Assembly: GCA_033961575.1 (NCBI GenBank)
Contig: CM066737.1
Coordinates: 97,492,709 to 97,556,708 of the forward strand
Source: Aselliscus stoliczkanus
Lineage: Eukaryota; Chordata; Mammalia; Chiroptera; Hipposideridae
Reading direction: 5' to 3'
Length of the DNA: 64,000 bases
The notes below the pieces were generated by a model. It made no database searches. It saw only the letters and a list, made by a program, of their open reading frames with translations, and was not told where the DNA came from. Below are positions 1-64,000 of this stretch, piece after piece. Every line of letters begins with the position of its first letter. The stretch's first letter is position 1. Both the position numbers and the translations under genes were made by a program.

Positions 1-11
1 AAGCTTTTGTA

Positions 12-120
12 GGGCCAGCCGAGTGGCTCAGTTGGTTAAGCGCTGGCTTGGGACGCCAGCAGCCCCGGTTCAGATCCCTCATATGGGGGCCAGTGACACT
101 GCCCTCAAAAAAAAAAGAAA
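12..120 (+). mobile_element. S-type tRNA SINE
   Basis: Head GCCAGCCGAGTGGCTCAG, B-box-like GGTTCAGATCC, then GGCCAGTGACACTGCCCTC and an A-rich tail. A B-type copy follows at once. Confidence 0.85.
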
Positions 121-136
121 AGGTGGCTATATACCT

Positions 137-250
137 GGCCCAGCCAAGTGGCTCAATTGGTTCAGAGCTTACTCATGAGTGCGAGCTCAGCCTGAGCCGA
201 GCTGCCGTTGAACTGCCAACAGGTGGCATGATGGCTCAGCTAAACAAACA
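137..250 (+). mobile_element. B-type SINE, internally shortened
   Basis: Head CCAGCCAAGTGGCTCAATTG and end GATGGCTCAGCTAAAC. The B-box region between them is missing. Confidence 0.75.
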
Positions 251-1140
251 AGTGCTCTATACTACACTTTATTCTATTTTAGATTACACAGGAGACTAGA
301 ACACTGTATAACACTACAGCCATTGAAGTAAAATAAACTGTGCTTAGATCTTATAACACTTCCTTAAAAATGAAGCAAAAGTAGAGGTTGTTTTTAGTTA
401 TCAGTATTCACATGCTTTTCTTTTAAAACAATTAAAAAATGTTCAACAATAATTAGGCATCATCCTTTCTCTGATACGAAGCAATGAATAGGGTCAGAAT
501 TCACCACTGTCATCTGCAATAAAAATATTTATTTCCACTCCTTTCTTCCTCCCATACCACCTTCCTTAAATTCTCCTGAATGCATCTTCCATGGTCTGGC
601 ACAACCTGACCCACCCCCTTTGTAACTCTCAGCTCTTGGCAGGGCCTGTGTGTCGCCAGATTCATCAGTGGATTTAGCCTAGTTCTCATGCTAGTCTTCA
701 AGCGTAAGCCACGCATATTAGTCCATACCATATCCAGAAACCAGATATACTTGGTTTCTTTCCTAATATGCCAAACATCCAATTCTATTAACCCAAAACA
801 GTGTTCTAACAGTAACAGTACCATCATTTTTAAGCGTATAGTTTACAGAGCCTTTGCAAAGCATGATACTGATTTGAGGGGGAGGTAGGATTCTTGATGT
901 CTACCAATGCCATTTTCAATTTTTATGCACAAGAAAAATATTTGCTGAGAACCAATCTAGTTCCAACATGACTCTAACTCCTCTTATTATGTTATTGCTT
1001 CTTTTTCCCATGCCAATCAAATGAAAAAGAATAAAAAGAGGCATACATTCATTTTTAAAGACTATCTGTTAAGACACCATGCACCTATCTAGGGAGGATG
1101 AATGTTCTGCGTTGACACTAATTCTGTCTAAAAACAGACA
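251..1140. other. Intergenic DNA, nothing recognised
   Basis: AT-rich unique-looking sequence downstream of SMS. No coding similarity or named repeat recognised. Confidence 0.5.
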
Positions 1141-1145
1141 GTGAG

Positions 1146-1305
1146 AGGGCCAGCGGAGTGGCTCAGTTGGTTAAGAGCTTGCTCAAGAGTGTGAGCTCTG
1201 AGCAACAGGGTTGCAGGTTGGATTCGGGGTCCCAGCTGAGTAGCCGCAGAGTGGCCAACAGGTGGCAGGATGGCTCAGCTAAAAAAAAATAATAATAATA
1301 ATAAT
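1146..1305 (+). mobile_element. B-type SINE
   Basis: Full B structure ending GGATGGCTCAGCT plus A-rich tail with AAT repeats. TSD AAAACAGACAGTGA / AAAACAGATAGTGA. Confidence 0.88.
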
Positions 1306-1683
1306 ACAAAAACAGATAGTGAATATTTCATTTTTAATTCTTTGCTTACTGCAAATTCCCCATAAATGAACTCTTTCCATTGATAAAGCATAAACCTTTT
1401 ATGAAAGCAACACCATAACCCTGTGATGTCTAACTGTCCATGTCAATATACCCTCCCCTCACCTTAGATGTGAATTGTTCCCCACAAATACACTACCATG
1501 CTGGTAGTGAATTACACGCACTTCCTTATGAGAGTTTAAGTCACCCTTGTTGCAGGCCTCTCACAACTATGCCCTATCTGTGCATCCCAAATCTTCCCAA
1601 AGCTTCACAGCAGCAATCCAAAATGATCTTTATTTCCACATCTAATACACTGGGAAAGAGTGGGGATAGAAATAAGCTTCTGT

Positions 1684-2092
1684 AGGGCTGGCCGAGTAGC
1701 TCAGTTGGTTAAGCGCTGGCTTGGGACGCCAGCAGCCCTGGTTTGGATCCCATATATGAGGGCCAGTGACACTGCCTTCTACAGCTAAGATGGTGAACAA
1801 CAGCTCCACCTGGAGCTGGGCTGCTGTGAGTCCCCGAGACAGCATAGCTGCAGTGGGCTGCCATAGGCTACAGTGAGCAGCCAGCAGCTGGTATGAGCTG
1901 CCAAGGGCCACTGTGAGCGGCCATCCAGTGATCGGTGACGGATCTGCCTCACCAGAGAAGAGCGCAATGATGATACCAACATGGGCCAGTGAGGCAATGT
2001 CCTCCACAACTAGACTGAAGAACCAAAGGACAGCAACTTGTGTGTTCCCCTTCCTCTGTTCCCCTCCCCCAATAAAATCTTTAAAAAAAGAA
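1684..2092 (+). mobile_element. L-type composite SINE
   Basis: S head, then the body beginning CTACAGCTAAGATGGTGAAC, Ves-like CCTCCACAACTAGACTGAAG and the terminal AATAAAATCTTT plus A tail. Confidence 0.88.
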
Positions 2093-2099
2093 AAATTAA

Positions 2100-2258
2100 A
2101 GGGCCGGCTGAGTGGCTCAGTTGGTTAGGAGCTCGCTCAAGAGTGCGAGCTGAGCTCTGAGCAACGGCGGTTCGATGCCAGCCCGAGCTGAGTTGCTGTT
2201 GAGATGCCAACAGGTGGCAGGATGGCTCAGCTAAAAAAAAAAAAAAAAAAAAAAAAAG
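2100..2258 (+). mobile_element. B-type SINE
   Basis: Complete copy with B box GGTTCGATGCC and a tail of about 24 A. It abuts the L SINE before it. Confidence 0.9.
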
Positions 2259-2260
2259 AC

Positions 2261-2367
2261 TGTGAGCTGAGCTCTGAGCAACAGCGGTTCGATGCCAGCC
2301 CAAGCTGGGCTGCCATTGAGCTGCCAACAGGTGGCAGGATGGCTCAGCTTAAAAAATAAATAAATAA
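2261..2367 (+). mobile_element. B-type SINE, 5' truncated
   Basis: Starts at GTGAGCTGAGCTCTGAGC and ends GGATGGCTCAGCTT plus A/T tail. It lacks the A box. Placed in tandem behind the preceding B copy's poly(A). Confidence 0.85.
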
Positions 2368-2518
2368 GCTTTTTGACTTTCAACTTTACAGTAAGGCCAA
2401 ATCTTTTCCTATCCTCAGGACAATTTTATAATGAAGAACTGACGAATGTAACAGGTTGTATATCATTTACTACAATGGTAAATGGAAGTCATTACTAGTG
2501 TTCAAAAAAGGTCCCAAT

Positions 2519-2907
2519 GGCTGGCCGAGTGGCGCACTGGTTAAGAGTTGGCTTGGGACACCAGCTCTGAGCAGCAGGGCTTGGATTCGGAGTCCACATT
2601 TGACGGCCAGTGACATTGCCCTTTACTGTTAAAATGGTGAACAACAGCTGAGCTGCTGAGTGACCGGCGACAGCGTAGGCTGCAGTGGAGCTGCAGTGGG
2701 TTGCCATAGGCTACAGTGATTGGCTGTCCAGAGGCCGGTGGTGGATCTATCTCACCTGGGAAGATCTGTTTCACCCAGGAAGAGCGCAATGATAATATCA
2801 ACATGGGCCAGTAAAACAACATCCTCCCCAACTAGAGTGAAGAACAAAAGGACAGCAACTTGTCTGTTCCCCTTCCCCAATTCCTTAATAAAAATCTTTT
2901 TAAAAAA
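2519..2907 (+). mobile_element. L-type composite SINE
   Basis: Head, body and TTAATAAAAATCTTT end. The flanks GGTCCCAA / GGCCCCAA look like a TSD. The middle repeat block is short in this copy. Confidence 0.87.
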
Positions 2908-3049
2908 GGCCCCAAGGCCATCCTATTATAAAGAGATAAATGGCACAGTGTGATGTAATAGGACTAAAAAAAAGACCAGGAGACACCTGTGTTCTGTGTG
3001 GTCAGACTTGAGAAAGAGGGGACTTAACTTAAATAAAAGGACACATGGA

Positions 3050-3557
3050 ATTTCTCATTTGTAATTTTAATCAAAGCATTGCTAATTCACTTTTTGAACT
3101 TTCTTATAAACACCAAATTTTAATATCTACATCGATTAATTTTGGGGGAAAGAAACACCATCAAGAACTTCCTCCAGAACAAAATAATGATGCTCATTCC
3201 TCCAAACAACCAAATTCAAAGTCTACCAAAACCAAAACCAAAAAAGCCCACATGGGGGGGTGGGGGTGGGGGTGGGGGGAGTAACAAAAATCACATTCTA
3301 GGGGTTCAGTGCATTTAGCAGCCTTCGCTATGCTACCTAATCATCCTTCAGCTGACTTTCAAAAAATAACACCCTAGCTCATCAAAATATACATTTTCCA
3401 TTTGCTTTTTTAAATTAAAAATAATAATTAAAAAAAGAAAACTTGAAGGAATTCACAATCAATTGCCTGACTCGTTCTGATGACATGTACAGCATATGAA
3501 GGTCAGGAAGGCTATTTGCAGCACACATGAGACTGGGGACATTGGGGACATTGATCT
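3050..3557 (-). other. SMS: SMS 3' UTR (extent estimated)
   Basis: Follows the stop. No canonical AATAAA lies in a suitable place on the minus strand. ATTAAA variants sit at 3071-3066 and 3123-3118, giving a 3' UTR of about 450-500 nt, close to the human length as I recall it. A G-rich run (3255-3280 on the plus strand) appears as C-rich RNA within it. Confidence 0.45.
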
Positions 3558-56035
<52,478 letters not shown>

Positions 56036-56844
56036 AGTGAGGCTAGGCCCTGGGCCATGCCTGGGGAGGCGGCCTCGGGAGACAGGGGGCCGTGCGGCGG
56101 GTCAGTCTGCGGCCAGTGGGGACTGCGCCGCGCCGGGGAGGCAGAGGATAGGAGGTGGGAGGGACCGCCGGGAGCCACCCGGGGCGCAGGGGCGGGGTCG
56201 GGTCCGCCTCCGGGAGGGAGGAAGCGCGGATGCCAGCAGCCCCGAACTTAGAGCGCGCGGGGGAGGGGGGAGGGGGGAAGGAGGGAGGGGGGGCGGTGAG
56301 GCCTCGCTAATGCAATGGTGGAAACGTGGGCGCCGTGCTCCCTGGCGTGCGTCACCAATGGCCGCGCCATGCGCCCAGGATCGGGCGGGAGCTCCCGCCA
56401 TCCGTTAGGTCACCTTAGTTTTAAACAGCACAGCACGACTTCCGGGGGGACCCAGACCAGCCCCCAAGCCAAGGCCCCTCATTTCCTGGCCAAGTCCAGA
56501 AAATAAAATGCTAGGATCCACCCTGTAGTCTAAAAGTATTGTAGTGCCGCATTTTTCTTAACTCTACAAATGCTACACTTAAATCCATTGGAATTATTAT
56601 TACCATTATTATTAGCAAGGGTTGGCTATGCATTTCAGGACCTAATGGGAAGCTTCTGGGCATTTGGATTACCTACATTTCCAAACAAAATGGGAATGGG
56701 GAAGAAGCAAGTGAGGGTTAATGTTAATGTTGATTTGGGAAATTACAGATTCTAGAGCTGCTCCTCCATTACTAGTGCCTCTATTCGTGGCAGTGAACCT
56801 TTCCGCCGTGCGCTTGTCTTTGTAGGGTTACAGCTGGTGTTCAA

Positions 56845-57395
56845 GGTGTGACAAAAGAGAGAATGTACAATGTCTGTACGTTAAAGCCCTCCTTTATTAC
56901 ACTGACAATATCACTGGGCAAATGCCTCCATCATCCCATCAGTCTTTTGTGCCTCTCAGCATTCAGAAGCTCCACGGGAATTGCTGTTCTGGTTGGACAA
57001 AGTTTAGATCAGTGAACTCACCCGGCAAAAGAACCTAGATTTTAAAGGCTTATTTCCTGCAGGCAGCTCCTACTGCTGTTTCGCTGAGTCCTTCATCTTT
57101 CTACAAAAACTGGGCAATGTCTTCACAAGTGTTCTTCCATAAACCGTCTTGTTAAGAACTGGATCCACTTCTTGGTACCTGCATTAATTTTTTCCTACTC
57201 TCAGCCACTTGTTTGCTGTTCTGCATGTTTTCCCTTCTTCTAAGGTTCTCAATTTCCTTAGCTACTCTGCTATCGCAGCCTTCAATCTCTGTACTTCAGC
57301 CTGCAGCTCCTGCTTTTTTCTTGGGACAGTCTCCAGTTCTTGCCATTCCTGTGGAGTTAGGTCACTGGGACTGTAAGTTGTACTCAACCACACTG
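56845..57395 (-). pseudogene. CYTH1 pseudogene: Cytohesin (CYTH1-like) processed pseudogene, 5' part
   Basis: Read on the minus strand in shifting frames. Stretches match cytohesin: SPSDLTPQEWQELE, RKKQELQAEVQRLK, EIENL, ENMQNSKQVA, WKNTCEDIAQFL, EFTDLNFVQ, then MMEAFAQ followed by YCQCN. These are the N-terminal coiled coil and the start of the Sec7 (Arf exchange) domain, in order and with no introns. Stops and frameshifts are frequent and the rest of Sec7 and the PH domain are absent. NTCEDIAQFL and QCN fit CYTH1 better than CYTH2-4 (from memory). It lies about 0.8 kb upstream of the SMS start. Confidence 0.85.
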
Positions 57396-57559
57396 CAGGG
57401 GCAGTGGGGCTCCACAGGTCTCAAGTGTGCCTCTTCCCACTCAGCAGCTGGGTGGGCCTCTGTGCATGTAACCTGTGCAGTGGCACAGTGTCAAGGGCTC
57501 AGAAGAGCCCTGCACTTGATTTAATGCTCTGCTCTCACTCTTGAAATTCTTCATAATCT

Positions 57560-58430
57560 TTGAACCAGGAGCACAGTGTCTTTGTTTTGCATTGGGCCTG
57601 TAAATTATGTAACTAGTCCTGCTGCACAGGAGGCATCAGCCAGTGCTAGTGCCTCAGCTTGCTTCTGCAAGGTGCAAAATAGACAGAGATGAAAATCCTT
57701 GAGCTACTTGCCCTGTGAACTAATCAGATATCCATAACAAAAGTGGAATTTAACAAAAATGCTTCATGATGTTAGTAGAACATCGGAGATAAATGGACCT
57801 CGAATGGAACTGGCTTGTTGGGGTAGTTTTAGGAGTTAGCATTAGGATGTTCTCAATGCATATATCACCTACCCATGACACAATCCTGACAAGGTTGTTA
57901 AAGGTAGGACATATACAGGAACCAAGGCCTTGAGGCTTCTTTAAACATCTCCAACGGAGCTCTGAGTACCTATTTGGGTCCTAGAATATGTTCTCATTGC
58001 CTGGGTTTTATTATCTAGGCCCCTAGCTTCAAAGCCTGTTACAGGACAAATAATCACTTTGTGGGAATTACTTGTGTTACAGTTTCTGGGAATTGCCAGA
58101 ATCCTGCAACAAAGAAGCAGGAGACTTACAAAACTAAAGCCCACATTCCAGAAGTAACTTCCTAATCAACAAAATCTTGGCAATGACGAAAATATGGATA
58201 TCATGGCTGTCCTCTGGATCGACCTCATCTGCTCTTGGCCAAAAAGGAGGCTTGAGACAGAGAAAAGCAGCCCCTGCCATCTGGGAGCTGGCAGAGCACT
58301 TTCCTGTTGAACATAAGCAATTTCCCAGAATGCCAACATCTGACAAGGCCACTCTGTGACCAGTATGGGACAAGACAAAAACAAGACCATTCAGTAATCA
58401 TGTCTGAACACAGACAAAACATGAACCTTG
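57560..58430. other. Upstream intergenic DNA, nothing certain
   Basis: No gene recognised. The next mammalian gene expected upstream of SMS is YY2/MBTPS2, which is not reached here. Confidence 0.5.
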
Positions 58431-58434
58431 TCCA

Positions 58435-58886
58435 GGGCCGGCCGAGTGGCGCAGTGGTTAAGAGCTGGTTTGGGGATGCCAGCAGCCCCGGTTCGGATCC
58501 CACATATGAGGGCCAGTGACACTGCCCTCCACAGCTAACAATAGCTCCACCTGGAGCTGGGCTGTGCGAGCCCTGGCGACGGTGTAGGCTGCAGCCCCTA
58601 CTGCTGTGGGCTGCCATAGGCTACAGTGAGTGGCCAGCAGCCAGCGTGAGCGGCTGGCAGCCAGTGTGAGCTGACAATAGCCGCAGTGAGCGACCAGCCA
58701 GAGGCCGGCGACTGATCTGCCTCACCCGGGAAGAGCACAATGATGATACCAACATGGGCCAGTGAAGCAACGTCCTCCGCAACTAGACTGAAGAACAAAA
58801 AGACAGCAACTTGTCTGTTCCCCTTCCCCGATTCCCCAACGCTGTTCTCCTCCCCCAATTCCCCAATAAAATCTTTTTTAAAAAAA
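58435..58886 (+). mobile_element. L-type composite SINE
   Basis: Upstream of SMS. TSD AACCTTGTCCA. Two tandem middle units (about 58627-58668). Ends CCCCAATAAAATCTTTTTTA. Confidence 0.94.
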
Positions 58887-58889
58887 AGA

Positions 58890-59850
58890 ACCTTGTCCAA
58901 ACCACAAATGTCACCAAACATCCCCCTAATCCTAGCTAATGAGTGACTGCTGCTTCTTTACCCATCACAGCCTCTGCCTAGTCTTCCCTGCTTCCAGATG
59001 AGATTTATTGCCACCCAATCATGGAATTAGCCCTGCTTCCCGACAGCATCTGGTCCAGAGCAATGCCCAGCTTCCTTAACCGCTCCCCAAAAGCACCTGA
59101 GACAGGCCCAATCCTGTGTATAGGCCTCCCTGACACTCTCTTGCTGTGATGCCCCATGGTGCCCCAAGGTGTGCATTCCCCTCACTGCAAGGAGAAAATC
59201 TGCTGGTTCCACTCCAGGTATATCCCTGGAGGTGATTGGCTAGAAGGCAGTAAGAATAGTGACAATAAGATGAAGTCAACACTGGAAAACCATAGGTGGG
59301 GTGAAAAATCATAGGTGACCCTCTTAGCAAAACTAAATCTAGTGTCGGGTATTACTGTTATCCAAAACTCACACTCACATGGACCCAACTGCATATTTGC
59401 AGTCAGGCCACCTTAAACATTTCCAACAGAGTTTTTATACGTAAACTCTGAGGAAGACTCACACTGTTCTGCACAGTTAGCAACAGTAACTATCAACTGG
59501 GAAGAAGGAAGTTGAAATGGAAAAGAGCACTCCATTAAAAAGGAGAAGGTGGTGGGCGGAAGGTGGGCCGGGGAAAGCAGAGGACTAACTGGACACGTCC
59601 CCAGGCTGTAAGAATCTGGAAACCAGCCATTATGCTGCTGTCTTAAACCTTCCTGGTGAAGAAAGGTGGGGAGCTGGCAGCCCTTAGCAGCTGCAGCTGC
59701 CATCAAAGCCAGTACCTTTTGTGTTACTGTTTTTTGTTTGTGTTTGTTTTTGTTTTTGCTTTTTCACCAGTCCCTTTGGGATCACTGAAGACATTCTCCC
59801 TCCCTGTCCAATGTTCAGGTGTGATGAAAGCACTCTCTCTTAAAAAACCT
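58890..59850. other. Upstream intergenic DNA, nothing certain
   Basis: Unassigned sequence with only short open frames on both strands. Confidence 0.5.
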
Positions 59851-59854
59851 GGCC

Positions 59855-60315
59855 TGACCCGCCGAGTGGCGCGGTGGTTAAGCGCTAGCTTGGGAAGCCA
59901 GCGGACCCGGTTCAGATCCCAAATATGAGGGCCAGTGACACTGCCCTCTACAGCTAACAACAGCTTCACCTGGAGCTGGGCTGTGCCAACCCCTCTGACG
60001 GTGTAGGCTGCAGCCCCTGCTGCCGTGGGCTGCCATAGGCTACAGTGAGTGTCCAGCAGCCAGTGTGAGCATCTGGCAGCCAGAGTGAGCTGCCAATAGC
60101 TGCAGTGAGTGACCATCCAGAGGCCGGTGACCGATCTGCCTCACCTGGGAAGAGGACAATGATGATACCAACATGGGCCAGTGAAGCAATGTCCTCCACA
60201 ACTAGACTGAAGAGCAAAAGGACAGCAACTTGTCTGTTCCCCTTCCTGGTTCCCCAACACTGTTCCCCTCCCCCAATTCCCCAATTTAAAAAAATCTTAA
60301 AAAAAAAAAAAAAAA
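59855..60315 (+). mobile_element. L-type composite SINE, altered tail
   Basis: Full copy, but the end reads CCCCAATTTAAAAAAATC, so the AATAAA signal is lost. Confidence 0.9.
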
Positions 60316-60324
60316 GTGTGTGTA

Positions 60325-60735
60325 GGGCCAGTCAAGTGGCCAGTGGCAGGTTGGTTAAGAGCTGGCTTGGGACACCAGCGGCCCCAGTTCGGATCCCACA
60401 TATAAGGGCCGGTGACATGCTCTCTACAGCTCCACCTGGAGCTGGGCTGCTGTGAGTCCCCGGGATGGCATAGCTGCAGCCCCTGCTGCAGTGGTCTGCC
60501 ATAGGCTACAATGAGTGGCCCTTAGCCAGCGTGAGCAGCCGGCAGCCTGTGCTAGCTGCCAAGAGCTGCTGTGAGGCCGGTGACCGATCTGCCTCACCTA
60601 AGAAGAGTGCAATGATGATACCAACATGGGCCAGTGAAGCAATGTCCTCCACAACTAGACTGAGGAACAAAAGGACAGCAACTTGTTTGTTCCCCTTCCC
60701 CAATTCCCCAATAAAAACTTTCAAAAAAAATTAAA
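60325..60735 (+). mobile_element. L-type composite SINE
   Basis: Adjacent to the previous copy; ends CCCCAATAAAAACTTTCAAA. The head has an extra CAGTGGCAGG. Confidence 0.9.
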
Positions 60736-60764
60736 GAGAGCGGCCTGGAATCTCTGACACAGGG

Positions 60765-61020
60765 TTTCTCAACTTAGCTGCACACTGGTTTTGTTTTTTT
60801 GTGTTTTTTTTTGAGGGCAGTGTTACTGGCCCTCATATGTGGGATCGAACCGGGGCCGCTGGCTTCCAAGGCCAGCGTTTAACCACCGCGCCACTCAGCC
60901 GGCCCTTAGCTGCACACTGGAATCAGCAGGGGAGCTTTAAAACCTGCACAGGCCTGAGCCCCAGCCCACCTGCAGCCCAGACATTGGGCTTGTTAAAAAA
61001 AATAAAAGCCCAGGATATTC
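60765..61020 (+). mobile_element. MER20-like hAT element split by S SINE
   Basis: CAGGGTTTCTCAACTTAGC before and AGCAGGGGAGCTTTAAAACC after the SINE. CTTAGCTGCACACTGG is duplicated at the insertion. Confidence 0.7.
60794..60905 (-). mobile_element. S-type SINE
   Basis: GAGGGCAGTGTTACTGGCCC to CACTCAGCCGGCCC; TSD as given for the host element. Confidence 0.92.
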
Positions 61021-61027
61021 TAATGTA

Positions 61028-61650
61028 AGGCCAAGGGTGCCAGTGAGTTAGGAAAATTATAGGCAGTCAGGGAAATTGCCACAGTAGAGGGAATCAGGGT
61101 GGAAACTATAACAAAGCCAGGGAAATAATTTATTAGCTAATGGATTGCTTTAAGTCACAGGACCCACCAGAGGGACAAACTCAGGTGGGGGAGAAAGAAG
61201 GCCTCTTTTTCCAAGTCAGGGATTCCCAGCTGGAATGCAGATCTCCAAAGAGGTTATTTAACATAACATAAGACTGTTGGGAGTCCTTTCTTTAAAGACC
61301 ATCTCCAGCATCCGGTAACAAGCTCCCCTCAGAGCAGAGACAATGATTAAGCTGATGAAGCTCTAAGAAACTAGGCATTTGGAGGAAACACTTCCTCCGA
61401 GCTGAGCAACAAATGTGGCCCCAAAAGGCGCCTTCCAGCCCCCATCCCCAAACATACAAAAGATATAAAAACCAAGGCTTTTAAAAGCCCTAACTAGTGG
61501 GTAACTCAGTTGGGACCCCCTCTCATTTTGAGAGCTGTTACTTTCTACCCTAATAAACTCTCCTCTGCTGTAAATTTTACCTCTCTGGTCCGTGTCTCCA
61601 TTCTTCGGCTTCATGAGACTAAGTAGGCACAAAAAATATCCTACATCACC
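61028..61650 (+). mobile_element. Solo ERV LTR (class I-like)
   Basis: TATA box GATATAAAAACC (about 61460), then AATAAACTCTCCTCTGCTG (about 61552) and a U5-like pyrimidine-rich end. No retroviral gene beside it. Confidence 0.6.
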
Positions 61651-61744
61651 ATGCCAAGTCTAGAAGTAGTGTGAACCACAATAGATACAACTCAGCACAC
61701 ACGAGGATGGCTCTAATATAGGTATATAAGTAACTCTTAAAAAT

Positions 61745-62395
61745 CAGAAAATAACAAGTGTTGGTGAGGATGTGGAGAAATTGGAACCCTCAGGCATTGC
61801 TGGTGGGAATATAAAATGGGCAGCCGCTGTGGAAAAAGGTCTGGAGGTTCCTCCAAATGTTAAACAGAGTTACCATATGATCCAGCAATTCCACTCTTGG
61901 GTATGTACCCAAGAGAATGGAAAACAGGTATTAAAAAAAAAAAAAAACTTGTATACATGTTTATAGCAGCACTATTTACATCCTAAGTGAATTTTTAAAT
62001 TTTTATTTTAAATGTATTTAATTACATTTTAAATATTTAAAATATTTAAATACATTTTAAAATATTTATTTACATGAAAACATGCTAAGTGAAAGAAGCC
62101 AGCCACAAAAGGAGAAATAATGTATAATTCCATTTGAAATGTCCAGAAAAGGTAAATCCATAGAGATAGAAATTGGCTTAGTGTTTGCCAGGGGCTGGAG
62201 AGAAGAGAAGGAAAGTGACTGCTTGATGGGAATGGGCTTTGCTTTTGGGTTGATGAAAATGTCTTGGAATTACATACAGGTGGTGGTTGCCAAACACTGT
62301 AAATGTACTAAATGCCAGTGGATTTTTCACTGTCCAATGGTTAATTCTATGTTATGTGAATTTTACCTCAATTTTTTTTTAAAAAAAAAAAGCTT
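61745..62395 (+). mobile_element. L1 ORF2 end and 3' UTR (old L1M type)
   Basis: GTGTTGGTGAGGATGTGGAG, ACCATATGATCCAGCAATTC, GTATGTACCCAAGAGAATGG, then a 3' UTR ending in A-rich DNA. Internal AT-rich expansion near 61985-62075. Confidence 0.85.
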
Positions 62396-62584
62396 GTAGC
62401 CAACCAAGTTTTTAAGGTAAAGCTGTATAGAAATTTTTATTATGTGAACTTCATCACCTGAAGCAAATATCAAGTAAATGCCTAATGGGAGAGAGTTTAA
62501 GTAAGGTGTTTGCAAAAAAAAAAAAAACACAGCAAAATTGAAGGTTGCTGGGAAACCAGCCTCATGGTTGCAGTTTTTCCAGAG

Positions 62585-62745
62585 AAAAGCATTCTTCAGC
62601 CTCAAAGGCTAATTTATTTAATCCGTACAATGGCCCTGGGGGTAGGTGCAATGATCCCCACTTTACAAATGAGTTAACTAAGGCACAAGGAGTTCAGGTA
62701 GCTAGAAAGTGGTAGAGTCAGGACTGGTACCTAGGCAGGTGGCTC
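62585..62745 (+). mobile_element. MIR
   Basis: CCCCACTTTACAAATGAGTT and GCTAGAAAGTGGTAGAGTCA. Confidence 0.8.
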
Positions 62746-62984
62746 CAGATTTGGTTGGCTCTTCACTCTTTCATGGTGCTGCCTCTGATTGCCCTGCCTG
62801 TTGTCTCAAAGTGTCCCCACTTTTCTTACAACACCCCAAAGATGAGGTGTGTGAGTCTGCCTGCTTCCCTCCCCATCAGGGAGTGTGTCACTAGAGGGGC
62901 TGTCCTCCTCTCTTCTCTGGAGCTATTGCCAATCTCCACCAAACAATTTCTGGAGTGAATTTCTACCCCGCCTCTTACTAGCTG

Positions 62985-63185
62985 TGTGACAGTGGCCTGG
63001 TTCATCAACCTCTCTGTGCCTCCTTCCCACCTCTGTAAAATAGGAGTTAATAACAGTACCCATCTCATAGAGCTGTTGTGAGGATTAAGTGAATAAATAT
63101 ATGATATGATAAGCCTAGAGAGCAGTATCTGACATATGACATGTATTTGATAAATGGGAGGTAGCTACGATGACGAGATTGTTAT
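62985..63185 (-). mobile_element. MIR, inverted
   Basis: GTGTGACAGTGGCCTGGTTC, CACCTCTGTAAAATAGGAGT, GTTGTGAGGATTAAGTGA. Confidence 0.85.
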
Positions 63186-63242
63186 TATTATTAAGGCATA
63201 CCCTACCCTAGGCACCACGCTTCTTCAGAACTCCTGACGTTT

Positions 63243-63679
63243 CTTTTTTTTTTTTTTCAAAGATTTTATTGGGGAATTGGGGAAGGGGAACAGCGTTGGG
63301 GAATCAGGGAAGGGGAACAGACAAGTTGCTGTCTTTTTGTTCTTCAGTCTAGTTGCAGAGGACGTTGCTTCACTGGCCCATGTTGGTATCGTCATTGTGC
63401 TCTTCCCGGATGAGGCAGATGGGTCGCTGGCCTCTGGGTGGTCGCTCACCGCGGCTATTGGCAGCTCATGCTGGCTGCTGGCCACTCACTGTAGCCTATG
63501 GCAGCCCACTGCAGCAGGGGCTGCAGCCCACACCATTGCCGGGACTCGCGCAGCCCAGCTCCAGGTGGAGCTGTTGTTAGCTGTAGAGGGCAGTGGCACT
63601 GACCCTCATATGTGGGATCCGAACCAGGGCTGCTGGCGTCCCAAACCAGCTTTTAACCAATGTGCCACTCGGCCAGCCC
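63243..63679 (-). mobile_element. L-type composite SINE
   Basis: Starts AAAGATTTTATTGGGGAATT, ends CACTCGGCCAGCCC. TSD CAGAACTCCTGAC / CAGAACTACTGAC. Long plus-strand open frames here are SINE sequence. Confidence 0.94.
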
Positions 63680-63689
63680 CAGAACTACT

Positions 63690-64000
63690 GACTTTTTCAC
63701 CCTCACGCTCCCAGTGGTGGGCACCATTGTACTCGGCACACAGTAGGCCATCAATATCTGTGTCTTTTGAAATGAACTGAGAAATAGAATATGATGCTCA
63801 GCACCCCAAAGGACCCTAAGCAGAAACTAACTTCTCTGGGGTCAGGAGTTGGGGAAGGGAGATGAGGGTGACAGCCTACCCATGTGACCTCCCCACTCTG
63901 TTCCCCATCATTCCATGCATATTCCTGACCACTAGGGTGCCGGGCAGTCCACAGCCCATTCAGGAGCTCTTTAACAGTTCATTGGTAGCATTTTATGCAT
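63690..64000. other. Window edge, nothing recognised
   Basis: Unique-looking DNA with no coding similarity I recognise. Confidence 0.5.

Noticed and set aside
137..250. tRNA genes at SINE heads
   Set aside because: A and B boxes are present, but the sequences do not fold as complete tRNAs and recur dozens of times with poly(A) tails.
63277..63780. 167-codon open frame on the plus strand
   Set aside because: Almost all of it is the antisense of an L SINE.

Overview
This window is mammalian nuclear DNA, most likely from a bat. The evidence is one recognisable multi-exon gene, dozens of tRNA-derived SINEs (including a Ves-type copy, a family typical of bats), L1 fragments, old hAT and Tigger transposons, MIRs and a U6 retrocopy. 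The SINE heads and tails suggest the Rhinolophus (horseshoe bat) side of the bat tree, but that genus assignment is inference. I see no bacterial or viral coding operon and no CRISPR array.

The gene is SMS (spermine synthase), X-linked in other mammals, lying on the minus strand. All 11 coding exons can be placed with exact splice sites, from the ATG at 56035 inside a CpG island to the stop at 3558-3560. They join without a frameshift into 365 codons; human has 366. The one missing residue is an in-frame codon loss in exon 3. The expected ligand and catalytic residues are present. Two of the ten introns are U12-type: intron 6 is AT-AC and intron 10 is GT-AG.

Layout: 1-3050, downstream intergenic DNA full of SINEs. 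3050-56130, SMS, with intron 1 spanning 23 kb. 55320-56440, CpG island and promoter. 56845-57395, a decayed cytohesin (CYTH1-like) processed pseudogene on the minus strand. 57.6-64 kb, upstream intergenic DNA with SINEs, an ERV LTR, an L1 3' end and MIRs.

Repeats dominate. Three related SINE designs recur: S, a short tRNA head of about 100 bp; B, about 150 bp ending in a conserved GGATGGCTCAGCT block; and L, about 400-500 bp, with the S head, a middle region carrying variable tandem repeats, and a Ves-like tail ending AATAAAATCTTT plus poly(A). A fourth element at 29367-30003 has several tRNA-like units. Many copies have clear target-site duplications (TSDs), so insertion boundaries and nesting can be read directly. 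Other notable structures are a U6 snRNA/mRNA chimeric retrocopy, an inverted repeat with arms of about 340 bp in SMS intron 9, two Tc1/mariner-like or similar MITEs, and an internally rearranged L1 bounded by one TSD pair.
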